Source of the DNA: JAGTVG01 sp964389805 | GTDB lineage: Bacteria > Bacteroidota > Bacteroidia > Cytophagales > Cyclobacteriaceae | Length of the DNA stretch: 64,000 nucleotides | Assembly (NCBI GenBank): GCA_964389805.1 | Contig: CAYMFU010000154.1 | Location: 1 to 64,000 of the forward strand | Direction: 5' to 3' | Part shown: one piece after another, positions 9,182 to 17,957 of the stretch | Layout of the letters: each line of letters opens with the position of its first letter | How positions within the stretch are numbered: the stretch's first letter is position 1 | Made by a program: the position numbers and the translations under genes | Notes under the pieces: model-generated | The model's input: the letters and a program-made list of their open reading frames with translations, nothing else | The model's database searches: none | What the model was told of the DNA's origin: nothing

Positions 9182-9279
9182 AAGTAATCATGTTTTAAGA
9201 ATGTTGTAAATAAAAAACAGCAACATTTGGATATCTGCTTTGCAATCACTTTTGTTGCTGAAGGGTGATAAGATATATA

Positions 9280-9308
9280 CAAAGCTACTTTTAAGAGCGA
9301 TCCGACAA
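9280..9308 (-). promoter_or_regulatory. mutAB promoter
   Basis: On the minus strand, TTG (9308-9306), an 18-nt spacer, then TAGCTTTG (9287-9280). This matches the Bacteroidota -33/-7 pattern TTG-N18-20-TAnnTTTG. Predicted transcript start near 9275, giving a leader of about 95 nt. Confidence 0.65.
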
Positions 9309-9330
9309 GTATGACTACCGTCAAGGATTC

Positions 9331-9348
9331 AAATGATATATATCATTT
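9331..9348. promoter_or_regulatory. 18-bp palindrome with ATGATATATATCAT core, upstream of mutA
   Basis: AAATGATATATATCATTT is a perfect palindrome. The core ATGATATATATCAT recurs at 36643-36656 and 41512-41525. The half-sites TGAT-N4-ATCA resemble CRP/FNR-family operators (FNR: TTGAT-N4-ATCAA), but with A in place of the outer T. Its position, about 64 nt upstream of the predicted mutA transcript start, suits an activator. It also lies 180 nt upstream of dnaA. Confidence 0.55.
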
Positions 9349-9524
9349 AATTTATATCATATTATAATTACAAATTAAGGGAATTTTTTATTAAAATTAT
9401 ACTTTGGTAAGGAATCGAATTTCAATTTTGGTATTATTTTTTTCTTAGGATATTTTTAATGAAATTTGTGACCCTTTTCCCAAGCAAATTTTAGGGTTTT
9501 TATTTGATTATCTGAAGAATATAC

Positions 9525-10931
9525 GTGTTGAATCATCAAAAAATATGGGATAATTGTCTCTCCTCAATTCGAAGGAATGTGGAAGAACAGGCATTTAATA
9601 CCTGGTTTGAACCTATTGTGCCTGTCGGGTTCGATAAAAATGTCCTGACCATACAGGTACCCAGCCAGTTCTTTTACGAATGGTTAGAGGAACATTATGT
9701 TCATGTTTTGCGCGATGTCATTGTTGAACAACTGGGTGAAGAGGGCAAACTGGAATATTCTATCGTAATCGATAAGGGGAATAGCAAGTCGGAACCCTAT
9801 ACGATCAATCTGCCCACTACACAAAGACCTGATAGAAAGAACTTAAAAGAGAGACCGCACACATTCCCGGAAAAAAATATTGAAGACCTTTTTGCCTATG
9901 ATTTCAATTTGAATTCAAATTATACCTTTGAGACCTTTATTGAGGGTGATTGTAACCGGCTGGCGCGTTCTGCTGGTTTTGCGGTAGCTCAGCGACCGGG
10001 TATTACCTCATTTAATCCTTTAATGGTTTATGGTGGGGTAGGCCTTGGGAAAACGCATCTGGCTCAGGCTATTGGAAATGAAATACTCCAGCATATATCC
10101 GATAAGGGAGTCATATACGTGCCGGCGGAAAAATTCACACAGCAGTTTATAGAATCAGTTAAGATCAATAAGATCCAGGAATTCCAGAATTTTTATAATA
10201 AGATCGATATACTTATACTTGATGATGTGCAATTCCTGGCAGGTCGTGAAAAGACCCAGGAGATCTTTTTTCATGTTTTCAACCACTTACATCAGTCTGG
10301 GAAACAGATCATTATGACCAGCGATTGTCCACCTAAGGATCTGAAGGGAATGGAAGAGAGGCTTCTTTCCAGGTTTAAATGGGGCTTGACTGCTGACCTT
10401 CAGCAACCGGACTTTGAGACCAGGATTGCCATTATTCATAAAAAGATGCAATCTGATGGAATTGATATTCCGGAAAAAGTCATTGAATATCTGGCATATA
10501 GTGTAGACACCAATGTGAGGGAGCTTGAAGGTGTTTTGATCTCCCTGATCGCTCACGGCTCATTGATGAAAAAGGATATCGACCTTGAACTGGCTAAAAC
10601 GACCTTGAAGACCATCGTTCATGATATAGATACCGAAGTAAGTATTGATTATATTCAGAAAACCGTTTCGGAGTATTATCACCTAAAAACCGATGACCTG
10701 AAGGATAAGACCAGGAAAAAGGAAGTTGTCATTGCCCGACAACTAGCCATGTATTTTGCCAAAGAATATACCAACCTCTCTTTAAAATCGATCGGGTATC
10801 ATTTTGGAGGAAGAGATCACAGTACGGTTATACATGCCGTTCAAAGCGTAAACGACATGTACGATGTAGACAGCCGCTTCAGATCATCAGTGGATGAATT
10901 GAAGAAGAAACTGAAAATGAAATCCATTTGA
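9525..10931 (+). CDS. dnaA: Chromosomal replication initiator DnaA
   Basis: AAA+ ATPase that binds DnaA boxes at oriC and opens the origin. The 468 residues contain all four domains: domain I (WDNCLSSIRRNVEEQAFNTW near the N terminus), a linker, the AAA+ module with Walker A GGVGLGKT (170-177) and Walker B ILILDDVQF, and the C-terminal helix-turn-helix with signature GGRDHSTVIHAV. The start is GTG at 9525 immediately followed by TTG at 9528; either could be used, as no ATG is nearby. No dnaN or oriC-like array adjoins it; origin separation from dnaA is not unusual in this phylum. A small hairpin follows the stop. Confidence 0.97.
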   Translation: MLNHQKIWDNCLSSIRRNVEEQAFNTWFEPIVPVGFDKNVLTIQVPSQFFYEWLEEHYVHVLRDVIVEQLGEEGKLEYSIVIDKGNSKSEPYTINLPTTQRPDRKNLKERPHTFPEKNIEDLFAYDFNLNSNYTFETFIEGDCNRLARSAGFAVAQRPGITSFNPLMVYGGVGLGKTHLAQAIGNEILQHISDKGVIYVPAEKFTQQFIESVKINKIQEFQNFYNKIDILILDDVQFLAGREKTQEIFFHVFNHLHQSGKQIIMTSDCPPKDLKGMEERLLSRFKWGLTADLQQPDFETRIAIIHKKMQSDGIDIPEKVIEYLAYSVDTNVRELEGVLISLIAHGSLMKKDIDLELAKTTLKTIVHDIDTEVSIDYIQKTVSEYYHLKTDDLKDKTRKKEVVIARQLAMYFAKEYTNLSLKSIGYHFGGRDHSTVIHAVQSVNDMYDVDSRFRSSVDELKKKLKMKSI

Positions 10932-10964
10932 TTTTATCTATTTCTTTCAGATTTTTATATGATT

Positions 10965-10986
10965 ATCCTTGTTTAAGGATTTTTTA
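10965..10986 (+). terminator. Terminator after dnaA
   Basis: A 6-bp stem ATCCTT/AAGGAT with a 4-nt loop GTTT is followed by TTTTTAAG. Short, but correctly placed 34 nt after the dnaA stop and before the next gene. Confidence 0.5.
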
Positions 10987-11015
10987 AGATTGACCCAATT
11001 ACTTCTCTTAATAAT

Positions 11016-13481
11016 ATGATGAAGAAATTATTATTTTTCACCTTCAGCTTATCCATTTTCGTTTCATGTCATAAACAATCTGACCAGGAAGTAATAAGCT
11101 ATAATATAAGTGGGATTTATCCTCATCTTGCCTACTATAATAATGAAGATGAATGTGGAACAGGTGCGGTAGTGCCCTTTGCTGACCGGTTATGGGTGAT
11201 TACCTATGGCCCTCATCTGCCAAATGGATCCTCTGACAGGTTATATGAGATCACACCTGAATTAAAACAGATAGTAAGGGAAGAGAGTATTGGCGGAACC
11301 CCGGCGAACAGAATGATTCATAAAGAAAGCGGGCAGCTTTTCATAGGGCCTTATGTAATTGATGAAAACAGGAATGTTAGAGCTTTTCCTTATTCTGATT
11401 CTCCCGGCAGGCATACCGCAAATGCGAGACATCTGATTGAGCCTCAGGAAATGCTTTACCTCGGAACTATGGAGGAAGGATTATATGAGATCAATACTAC
11501 CACCCATGAGATAAATACTTTATTTAAGGATGGAAGTATTATTGACAAAGGAGCAACCATTGATAATGATCATGATACAAATCCCCGCTTACCCGGGGCT
11601 CATGGGAAAGGTATGTATTCTGGCCAGGGGGTCCTGGTGTATGCCAATAATGGTGAGTTAACTCCACAGGCACTGGAACAATTTGATATTGAGTCCGGTT
11701 CACTGACGGAGTGGGATGGAGAAAACTGGAACCTGATCAGGCGAAGCCAGTTTTGTGAAGTCACTGGCCCCGGGGGTATTTATGGAAATCCAAATCCTGA
11801 TACGGATCCAATATGGGCAACCGGTTTTGATCATAAATCCCTGCTTCTTGGTGTAAGGGATAATGACAGCTGGTCATTCTTTCGTTTGCCTAAGGCCAGC
11901 CATACCTATGATGGTGCACATGGATGGAATACGGAATGGCCCAGGATCAGAGATGTTGGCACAACCGATGATCCGGACTATCTGATGACTATGCATGGCC
12001 TGTTCTGGAACTTCCCGGAAACTTTTGCCAGTACAAATACAGCCGGAATTCGACCCCGGTCTACTTATTTAAAAGTCATTGGTGATTTTGCCAGGTGGAG
12101 GGATCAACTGGTGTTTGGTTGTGATGATTCTGCCCAGAGAGAGTTTCTGAACAAAAGAAAGGCAAAAGGCGGAATAGAAGGTCCGGGTCAATCAAATTCT
12201 AATATCTGGTTCACTCCATTAAATAAACCAGATCAGTTAGGGCCTTCTACGGCTTCAGGGGCCATATGGCTTGAAGAAGATGTCCGAGGTGGCCAGCCTT
12301 CAGACCCGTTTTTGTTTAGTGGATGGTCGCTGCGTTCGGTTTGGATTTCCAACCATAATACTCATGATTACGAATTAGTATTCGAAATAGACCGAAAAGG
12401 AAATAGGAATTGGGAAGTGCTCAGAATAGAAAAATTGAAAGGAGGGGAGTCGAAGCATATCATGTTTTCTGATGATGAAAAGGGAGAATGGATAAGAATG
12501 GTCTCTTCTGAAGATGCTACTGTAACCGCTCAGTTTACTTTTACAGATGAAGATGCCAGAGCCGATCAGCCCGATGAGATCTTTAAAGGATTATTGGAAG
12601 TGGGTGAAGATGAACAAACCGGGGGCTTGCTCTATGGCCTTGGAAATAACCGGCATGCTTTGGGAATTTCTGCCAGGTATCTTGGTCAGGAAGCTGACTA
12701 TTATGAACTGAGTGCTGATATGCAATTGGAAAAGAAAGAGGATCCTGAAACCATGGATTTCATTAATGAAAGATTTGTCATTCCTTCAAATGTAATCTCG
12801 GTCGAAAAGTCCTCAGTTTTGATTATTGATGATAAGGATCGCAGATGGCGCCTCCCTCTGGGCGACCAAAAATATGATGATTTGATTAATTCAGCACAAC
12901 TCAGGATTTGCCGCGAGGTGGCCACAGAGCGGGATTTATTTAACTGTCATGGTACATTTTATGAATTACCAGCTGAAAATGCAGATGGATTTGCGAAGAT
13001 CCGGCCTATCGCGTCACATAATTTCAGGATCCACGATTATGCCTCTTACCGGGGTATGTTAATAATGACAGGGATCAATCCCCAGGCTGGCAGAGGAAAT
13101 CCACATATAATAGTTTCTGAAGACGAGCAAGCAGCTGTCTGGGCGGGGGTCATCGATGATTTGTGGTCCATGGGTAAACCGAGGGGGATAGGAGGTCCCT
13201 GGTCAGATAGCCTGGTAAAAGCCGGTATCCCATCAGACCCTTATTTGATTGGATTTTATGATAATAAGCAACTGACACTCAGTCATTCAGGCAATGAATC
13301 AGTTTTATTTACCCTCGAAGTAGATCCTTCCGGGCATGGTCCCTGGATGCGATTTATGGAAATTATGGTAGGCCCAAATGAGACATTTAAATATCAATTC
13401 CAGGATAATTTCCAGGCCAGATGGATCAGGTTCATCTCAGGCCAGGATTGCAAAGCCACTGCAAGGTTGATATATAATTAA
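11016..13481 (+). CDS. Large lipoprotein of unknown function
   Basis: An 821-residue lipoprotein: MMKKLLFFTFSLSIFVSC ends in a lipobox with the modified Cys at residue 18, so the protein is probably anchored in the outer membrane. I do not recognise the family. The N-terminal half (about 50-400) has recurring strands of the type RLWVITYGPH, QMLYLGTMEEGLYEI, LMTMHGLFWNF and QLVFGCDD, suggesting a beta-propeller. The later part repeats a module of about 100 residues (ending in IRMVSSEDATVTAQFTF and IRFISGQDCKATARLIY), so the same domain appears twice, around residues 425-515 and 730-821. GGPW/GHGPW and Trp-rich segments hint at sugar binding, without proof. It stands alone between dnaA and convergent htrA. 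Confidence 0.8.
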   Translation: MMKKLLFFTFSLSIFVSCHKQSDQEVISYNISGIYPHLAYYNNEDECGTGAVVPFADRLWVITYGPHLPNGSSDRLYEITPELKQIVREESIGGTPANRMIHKESGQLFIGPYVIDENRNVRAFPYSDSPGRHTANARHLIEPQEMLYLGTMEEGLYEINTTTHEINTLFKDGSIIDKGATIDNDHDTNPRLPGAHGKGMYSGQGVLVYANNGELTPQALEQFDIESGSLTEWDGENWNLIRRSQFCEVTGPGGIYGNPNPDTDPIWATGFDHKSLLLGVRDNDSWSFFRLPKASHTYDGAHGWNTEWPRIRDVGTTDDPDYLMTMHGLFWNFPETFASTNTAGIRPRSTYLKVIGDFARWRDQLVFGCDDSAQREFLNKRKAKGGIEGPGQSNSNIWFTPLNKPDQLGPSTASGAIWLEEDVRGGQPSDPFLFSGWSLRSVWISNHNTHDYELVFEIDRKGNRNWEVLRIEKLKGGESKHIMFSDDEKGEWIRMVSSEDATVTAQFTFTDEDARADQPDEIFKGLLEVGEDEQTGGLLYGLGNNRHALGISARYLGQEADYYELSADMQLEKKEDPETMDFINERFVIPSNVISVEKSSVLIIDDKDRRWRLPLGDQKYDDLINSAQLRICREVATERDLFNCHGTFYELPAENADGFAKIRPIASHNFRIHDYASYRGMLIMTGINPQAGRGNPHIIVSEDEQAAVWAGVIDDLWSMGKPRGIGGPWSDSLVKAGIPSDPYLIGFYDNKQLTLSHSGNESVLFTLEVDPSGHGPWMRFMEIMVGPNETFKYQFQDNFQARWIRFISGQDCKATARLIYN

Positions 13482-13510
13482 TGTAATTATCTGAATAACA
13501 GTTATTTGGT

Positions 13511-13535
13511 CATGGAATGTCATTGGTATTCCATG
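13511..13535. terminator. Hairpin between convergent lipoprotein and htrA genes
   Basis: Perfect 8-bp stem CATGGAAT/ATTCCATG with a 9-nt loop, 30 nt after the lipoprotein stop. A T-rich tract (13548-13559) follows at some distance rather than directly, so terminator strength is uncertain. Confidence 0.4.
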
Positions 13536-13600
13536 GGGATTGCAATTGTTTTCTTTTTTAGAGAAAGTATTCTTGAGATTTTTTGTGAATTTCAATTCAT

Positions 13601-15082
13601 TTAAAAGAAATAGGAATAATATCCCTTTACACCATCTTTACTGACGCCTTCGACATATACACGGCCCCGGATTTTCACCAGTATATCAACGAGCGATTCA
13701 GCATCTTTGATAGGGACTTTATTAATATGGGTAACGATAAATCCTTCTTCAATACTAAGACGCTTAATAAATCCGCTTCTGATTTTCGTTATTCTTACCC
13801 CGTAATCGATCTTCAGAAGGTTCCGTTCTACCTTTGGAACCACTTCAAAATCAGCACCCAGTCTTCTACTTGTGTAGATCTCCCGGGTAATAATTTCAGT
13901 AGTTCCCTGAACATTGGTCAAAGTAATTTGTGTGTTATCAGTTCTGTTACCTCTTTTGTACAATACATCCATGCGGTCACCGGGGGAATGATAACTGATC
14001 ACTTCTTCATATTCGCCCTTTGAATTGATATCCTGATCATTTAGCCTTACAATGATGTCACCTTCTTTCAGGCCACCCTTGTCGGCGGCACCTCCCTGTT
14101 GCAGGTTCTGAATGATTACGCCATTCCAGTTGTCAAGTTCAAGTTCCTCACCCAGTTGCTGATCAATGTCGGACATTTCTGCCCCTACAAAAGCCTTTTG
14201 GACTTCCTTATATTTGATCAGGTCTTCAACAATTTTTGAAACGATATCCACAGGGACTGCAAATCCATATCCTGCATAAGAACCGGTTTTTGAAAGAATG
14301 GCCGTATTGATACCCACAAGCTCACCCTTTATATTGACCAGAGCCCCACCACTGTTACCAGGATTAATTGCAGCATCCGTCTGAATAAAGGATTCAATTG
14401 GAAAATTAGCCCTTAAAATATTGATCTGCCTGCCTTTTGCACTCACAATACCTGCTGTGACAGTTGATGTCAGGTTAAATGGATTCCCAACAGCCAGGAC
14501 CCACTCGCCCACTTCAAGGTCACGCGAGCGGCCAATCTTGATATTGGGAAGATCATTCCCATCAATTTTCAAGATAGCCAGGTCTGTGGAGGGATCTGAT
14601 CCAATCAACTCCGCATTATAAGTACGTTTTTCATGAATGACCTCGATCGCATCAGCATTCTGGATCACATGGTTGTTGGTAACCACGTATCCATCTGAAG
14701 TATAAATAACACCGGACCCGGTACTGATAAAAGATTGGCTTTGCCTTTCCCCAAAGAACCATTCCAGGAAAGTGTTGCTGTATTCCCGTTCCATCACTGT
14801 CTTAATATACACTACACTGGAGGTGGATTGACGGGAGGCGTCCGTAAAAGACTCACTCAGGACATCCAGCCGACTTAATGAGGGAGAATCCGGGGTGCTT
14901 GACTCCCTTACTTCAGATTCCTTCGACGGTTCAATATAGTTTGATACCAGTATTTCCTGAGGTATATCAATCTGGTTCTCATTTGAAGCAACCAAATCGG
15001 GTTTTAAAATATAGAAGAATGTAGCCGCCCCTAAGAGACCCGCGATGTATCCTGTGAAAATGATGATCAGAACTTTTTTCAT
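13601..15082 (-). CDS. htrA: HtrA/DegP-type periplasmic serine protease
   Basis: Trypsin-like envelope protease and chaperone that degrades misfolded periplasmic proteins. The 493 residues start with an uncleaved-type N-terminal anchor (residues 4-26). The protease domain has the triad His138 (TNNHVIQ), Asp167 (STDLAILKI) and Ser244 in NPGNSGGALV. PDZ1 follows (GGAADKGGLKEGDIIVRLND), then a degenerate second PDZ ending near residue 490. Length and layout are those of Bacteroidota Do-like proteases. It is monocistronic; a 27-bp AT-rich palindrome lies 22-48 nt upstream of its start and could be an operator. Transcribed divergently from the GH3-like gene. Confidence 0.95.
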   Translation of the reverse strand: MKKVLIIIFTGYIAGLLGAATFFYILKPDLVASNENQIDIPQEILVSNYIEPSKESEVRESSTPDSPSLSRLDVLSESFTDASRQSTSSVVYIKTVMEREYSNTFLEWFFGERQSQSFISTGSGVIYTSDGYVVTNNHVIQNADAIEVIHEKRTYNAELIGSDPSTDLAILKIDGNDLPNIKIGRSRDLEVGEWVLAVGNPFNLTSTVTAGIVSAKGRQINILRANFPIESFIQTDAAINPGNSGGALVNIKGELVGINTAILSKTGSYAGYGFAVPVDIVSKIVEDLIKYKEVQKAFVGAEMSDIDQQLGEELELDNWNGVIIQNLQQGGAADKGGLKEGDIIVRLNDQDINSKGEYEEVISYHSPGDRMDVLYKRGNRTDNTQITLTNVQGTTEIITREIYTSRRLGADFEVVPKVERNLLKIDYGVRITKIRSGFIKRLSIEEGFIVTHINKVPIKDAESLVDILVKIRGRVYVEGVSKDGVKGYYSYFF

Positions 15083-15103
15083 TTAATTAATATTATACTA
15101 TAA

Positions 15104-15130
15104 ATTTATTAAAAATCGATTTTAATAAAT
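15104..15130. promoter_or_regulatory. Long AT-rich palindrome upstream of htrA
   Basis: Perfect 11-bp arms ATTTATTAAAA (15104-15114) and TTTTAATAAAT (15120-15130) flank ATCGA. It covers the region where the htrA promoter should lie. A dimeric regulator site is the simplest reading; no exact TAnnTTTG element for htrA is visible. Confidence 0.45.
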
Positions 15131-15279
15131 ACATCCTTTGTTTGTTTGCAGCAGGATTATATTTTCTCAATGGATCCTGCCGATCCCGGCTATCCACTCA
15201 ATTGAACAGCAAATAAGATACCTTTTTTGTATTGTCAGGTAAAATATGCACTTTTTAAGACAGAATGACTGTTATTTAT

Positions 15280-15287
15280 TACTTTTG
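15280..15287 (+). promoter_or_regulatory. -7 element placing a leaderless start for the GH3-like gene
   Basis: TACTTTTG matches TAnnTTTG. Its end is six nt before the ATG at 15294, so transcription would begin almost at that ATG. It lies downstream of the longer in-frame start at 15246, which argues against the long form. A -33 TTG is not evident. Confidence 0.5.
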
Positions 15288-15293
15288 CACGTC

Positions 15294-16793
15294 ATGGGTG
15301 TCAGATCAATACTAAGTAAACCTATTGCCTCTTATGTTTTTTCTCAACAGAGGAAATGGATGAATAATCCAGGTAAATACCAGGATGCCCAGTTTAGGAA
15401 ATTGATCAGTAGGGCAAAATCAACTATTTTCGGACTTGACCATGATTTCCCTTCCATTAATACCTACGAAGATTTTAAGGAGCGTGTTCCTGTCCGGGAT
15501 TATGAAGGCCTATCCGGCTATATAAAGAAAGTTGTCGCGGGGGATAAAGATATATTATGGCCGGGGAAGCCAATCTATTTTGCCAAAACTTCTGGCACTA
15601 CAAGTGGGACCAAGTATATACCCATTACACGGGAATCTATACCGAACCATATCAATGGTGCCCGTGATGCGCTCCTGAACTATATTTACGAAACAGGAAA
15701 AGGAAAATTCCTGGACGGCAAATTAATATTTCTTTCCGGAAGCCCTGTGCTTGAAGAAAAAAATGGAATAAAAACTGGCAGGTTGTCCGGTATTTCGAAT
15801 CACTTTGTGCCTGGGTATTTGAGATCAAATCAAATGCCTTCTTATGAAACCAATTGCATTGAGGATTGGGAGATGAAGGTGGACCGAATTATTGATGAGA
15901 CTCTTAAAAAGAACATGACCCTTATATCCGGTATACCACCCTGGGTGCAAATGTACTTCGATAGAATTATTGAAAGGACGGGTAAAAGGATCAAAGATGT
16001 ATTCCCTGATTTTTCATTATTCGTTTACGGAGGGGTTAATTTCGAGCCATATAGAAAAAAATTATATGATTCAATAGGAACCGATATTGATTCCATAGAA
16101 TTATTCCCAGCCTCAGAAGGTTTTTTTGCTTTTCAGAATGAACAAAATGATCCCTCCATGCTGCTTATTCAAAATGCAGGGTTATTTTACGAATTCATAC
16201 CGGCAGATGAATTTTATAATGAAAATCCAACACGACTGAAAATAGATCAGGTTGAAATCGGGGTGAATTATGCCATGGTCATTAGCAGTAATGCAGGATT
16301 GTGGGCATATTCCCTGGGCGATACCATAAAGTTTACCTCCCTGAATCCCCCAAAACTGTTATTTACAGGCCGTACCAAGCATTTCATCTCAGCGTTCGGA
16401 GAGCACGTGATCGGAGAGGAAGTTGAGAAGTCAATGCAACATGCTATGCATTTGTATGGAGAAGTCGAATTGGTAGAATTCACGGTAGCTCCACAAGTAA
16501 ATCCAAAGGAAGGATTACCTTTACATGAATGGTATGTTGAGTTTTCAAAACCACCTATAAAGATTGAGGCTTTTGAAAGGTCTTTGGATAAAAAACTTCA
16601 GGAATTGAATTCATATTATTTTGACCTGGTCTCAGGAGCTATTTTAAAACCCTTAAAAGTAAAACCGTTAAGGCAGGGCGCATTTCAGGAATTCATGAAA
16701 TCCCAGGGTAAGCTTGGTGGGCAGAATAAGGTTCCCAGGCTATCCAATGAAAGAACCATTGCCGATGAACTTGAAAAATTCGTGATCAATTAA
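15294..16793 (+). CDS. GH3-family protein (acyl-acid adenylating enzyme)
   Basis: Member of the GH3 (auxin-responsive promoter) family, adenylate-forming enzymes which in plants join acids to amino acids; the bacterial role is not established. From the ATG at 15294 the protein has 499 residues starting MGVRSILSKP, the usual start for Bacteroidota homologues; an ATG at 15246 would add 16 residues with no counterpart I know, and would precede the probable promoter. The P-loop-like adenylation motif KTSGTTSGTKYIP is near residue 100, and the second ATP-binding segment YSLGDTIKFT plus FTGRTKHFISAFGEH lie in the C-terminal half. dxr follows after 3 nt, so the two may be co-transcribed. Confidence 0.88.
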   Translation: MGVRSILSKPIASYVFSQQRKWMNNPGKYQDAQFRKLISRAKSTIFGLDHDFPSINTYEDFKERVPVRDYEGLSGYIKKVVAGDKDILWPGKPIYFAKTSGTTSGTKYIPITRESIPNHINGARDALLNYIYETGKGKFLDGKLIFLSGSPVLEEKNGIKTGRLSGISNHFVPGYLRSNQMPSYETNCIEDWEMKVDRIIDETLKKNMTLISGIPPWVQMYFDRIIERTGKRIKDVFPDFSLFVYGGVNFEPYRKKLYDSIGTDIDSIELFPASEGFFAFQNEQNDPSMLLIQNAGLFYEFIPADEFYNENPTRLKIDQVEIGVNYAMVISSNAGLWAYSLGDTIKFTSLNPPKLLFTGRTKHFISAFGEHVIGEEVEKSMQHAMHLYGEVELVEFTVAPQVNPKEGLPLHEWYVEFSKPPIKIEAFERSLDKKLQELNSYYFDLVSGAILKPLKVKPLRQGAFQEFMKSQGKLGGQNKVPRLSNERTIADELEKFVIN

Positions 16794-16796
16794 TTT

Positions 16797-17957
16797 TTGG
16801 ATATCAACCACAAACATATAGCTATTATGGGATCCACCGGATCCATTGGCACTCAAGCCCTGGAGGTCATAATGGAGCATCCCGATAATTTTGTGGTTGA
16901 AGTGCTTACTGCATACAATAATGCAGATCTTCTTATTCAACAGGCCTTAGAGCATCAACCCAATGCTGTAGTTGTGGGGAACGATCAGAAATACGATTAT
17001 GTCAATAAAGCACTTTCTTCCGAAAATATAAAAGTATATGCCGGGCAGGAAGCCATCGACTCTGTAGTTGAAATGGATTCAGTCGATATTGTCCTTGCTG
17101 CCATGGTTGGATTTTCCGGATTGAGCTCTACTGTGAGATCAATTAATGCAGGCAAGCAAATAGCCCTGGCTAATAAAGAAACACTGGTTGTCGCTGGAGA
17201 ATACATTACAAAACTGGCAAGTGAGAAAGGTGTAAATATTTATCCTGTTGATTCGGAACATTCAGCTATATTTCAGTGTTTGGTTGGTGAATTTCATAAC
17301 CGGATCGAACGAATTATTTTGACTGCATCCGGCGGACCTTTCAGAGGAAAATCGAAGGATGATCTTATAAATGTTGGAAAGACAGAAGCATTGAATCATC
17401 CAAACTGGGATATGGGGGCAAAAATTACCATAGATTCCGCTACATTGATGAACAAAGGACTTGAAGTAATTGAAGCCAGATGGCTTTTCAATCTGAAACA
17501 AGATCAGATAGATGTTGTCGTTCATCCTCAGTCTATAATTCATTCTATGATTGAATTTGAAGATGGGTCGATTAAGGCTCAAATGGGCCTCCCGGATATG
17601 CGAATTCCAATACAATTTGCATTATCTTATCCAAATCGTTTGAAATCTACCTTTCCAGGATTTAGTTTTGCAGATTATCCGACCTTGAATTTTGAAAAAC
17701 CGGATATGGATACGTTTCGCAGTCTGGCATTGGCTTATGAAGCTTTAAAAAAAGGTGGAAATGTTCCCTGTATATTGAATGCAGCCAACGAAATTGCTGT
17801 TGATGCGTTTTTAAAGGATAAAATAAGTTTTCTTCAGATCCCGGATCTAATTGAAGGATGCTTGAGCAAAGCACCTTTTATTTTGACTCCCGGCATTGAA
17901 GATTATTTTGAAACTGATAAAGAAACAAGAATTTTAGCTAAAGAAATTATTAAGTAA
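16797..17957 (+). CDS. dxr: 1-deoxy-D-xylulose 5-phosphate reductoisomerase
   Basis: Converts DXP to 2-C-methyl-D-erythritol 4-phosphate with NADPH and a divalent metal, the committed step of the non-mevalonate isoprenoid pathway. The 386 residues match the family. NADPH-binding motif GSTGSIGTQ is at residues 12-20; NKETLV, ASGGPFRG and the metal/substrate segment ITIDSATLMNKGLEV are intact. The start is TTG at 16797: the first in-frame ATG (16827) would fall inside the first Rossmann strand and is unlikely. Its TAATG junction overlaps rseP by one nucleotide, so dxr and rseP are translationally coupled, an arrangement common in bacteria. Confidence 0.96.
   Translation: MDINHKHIAIMGSTGSIGTQALEVIMEHPDNFVVEVLTAYNNADLLIQQALEHQPNAVVVGNDQKYDYVNKALSSENIKVYAGQEAIDSVVEMDSVDIVLAAMVGFSGLSSTVRSINAGKQIALANKETLVVAGEYITKLASEKGVNIYPVDSEHSAIFQCLVGEFHNRIERIILTASGGPFRGKSKDDLINVGKTEALNHPNWDMGAKITIDSATLMNKGLEVIEARWLFNLKQDQIDVVVHPQSIIHSMIEFEDGSIKAQMGLPDMRIPIQFALSYPNRLKSTFPGFSFADYPTLNFEKPDMDTFRSLALAYEALKKGGNVPCILNAANEIAVDAFLKDKISFLQIPDLIEGCLSKAPFILTPGIEDYFETDKETRILAKEIIK

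Larger units (their letters stand above)
9182..9524. other. Divergent mutA-dnaA intergenic region
   Basis: This 343-nt AT-rich stretch holds the mutAB promoter and the 18-bp palindrome. I looked for DnaA boxes (TTATCCACA or close variants) and saw none, so nothing here supports a replication origin next to dnaA. No exact TAnnTTTG box is visible for dnaA. Confidence 0.6.

Noticed and set aside
9182..9524. Candidate oriC next to dnaA
   Set aside because: AT-rich, but I could not find TTATCCACA-type DnaA boxes; AT-richness alone is not evidence.
15246..15293. Longer N terminus for the GH3-like protein
   Set aside because: The extension lies upstream of the probable promoter element at 15280-15287 and is not part of the family's usual start.
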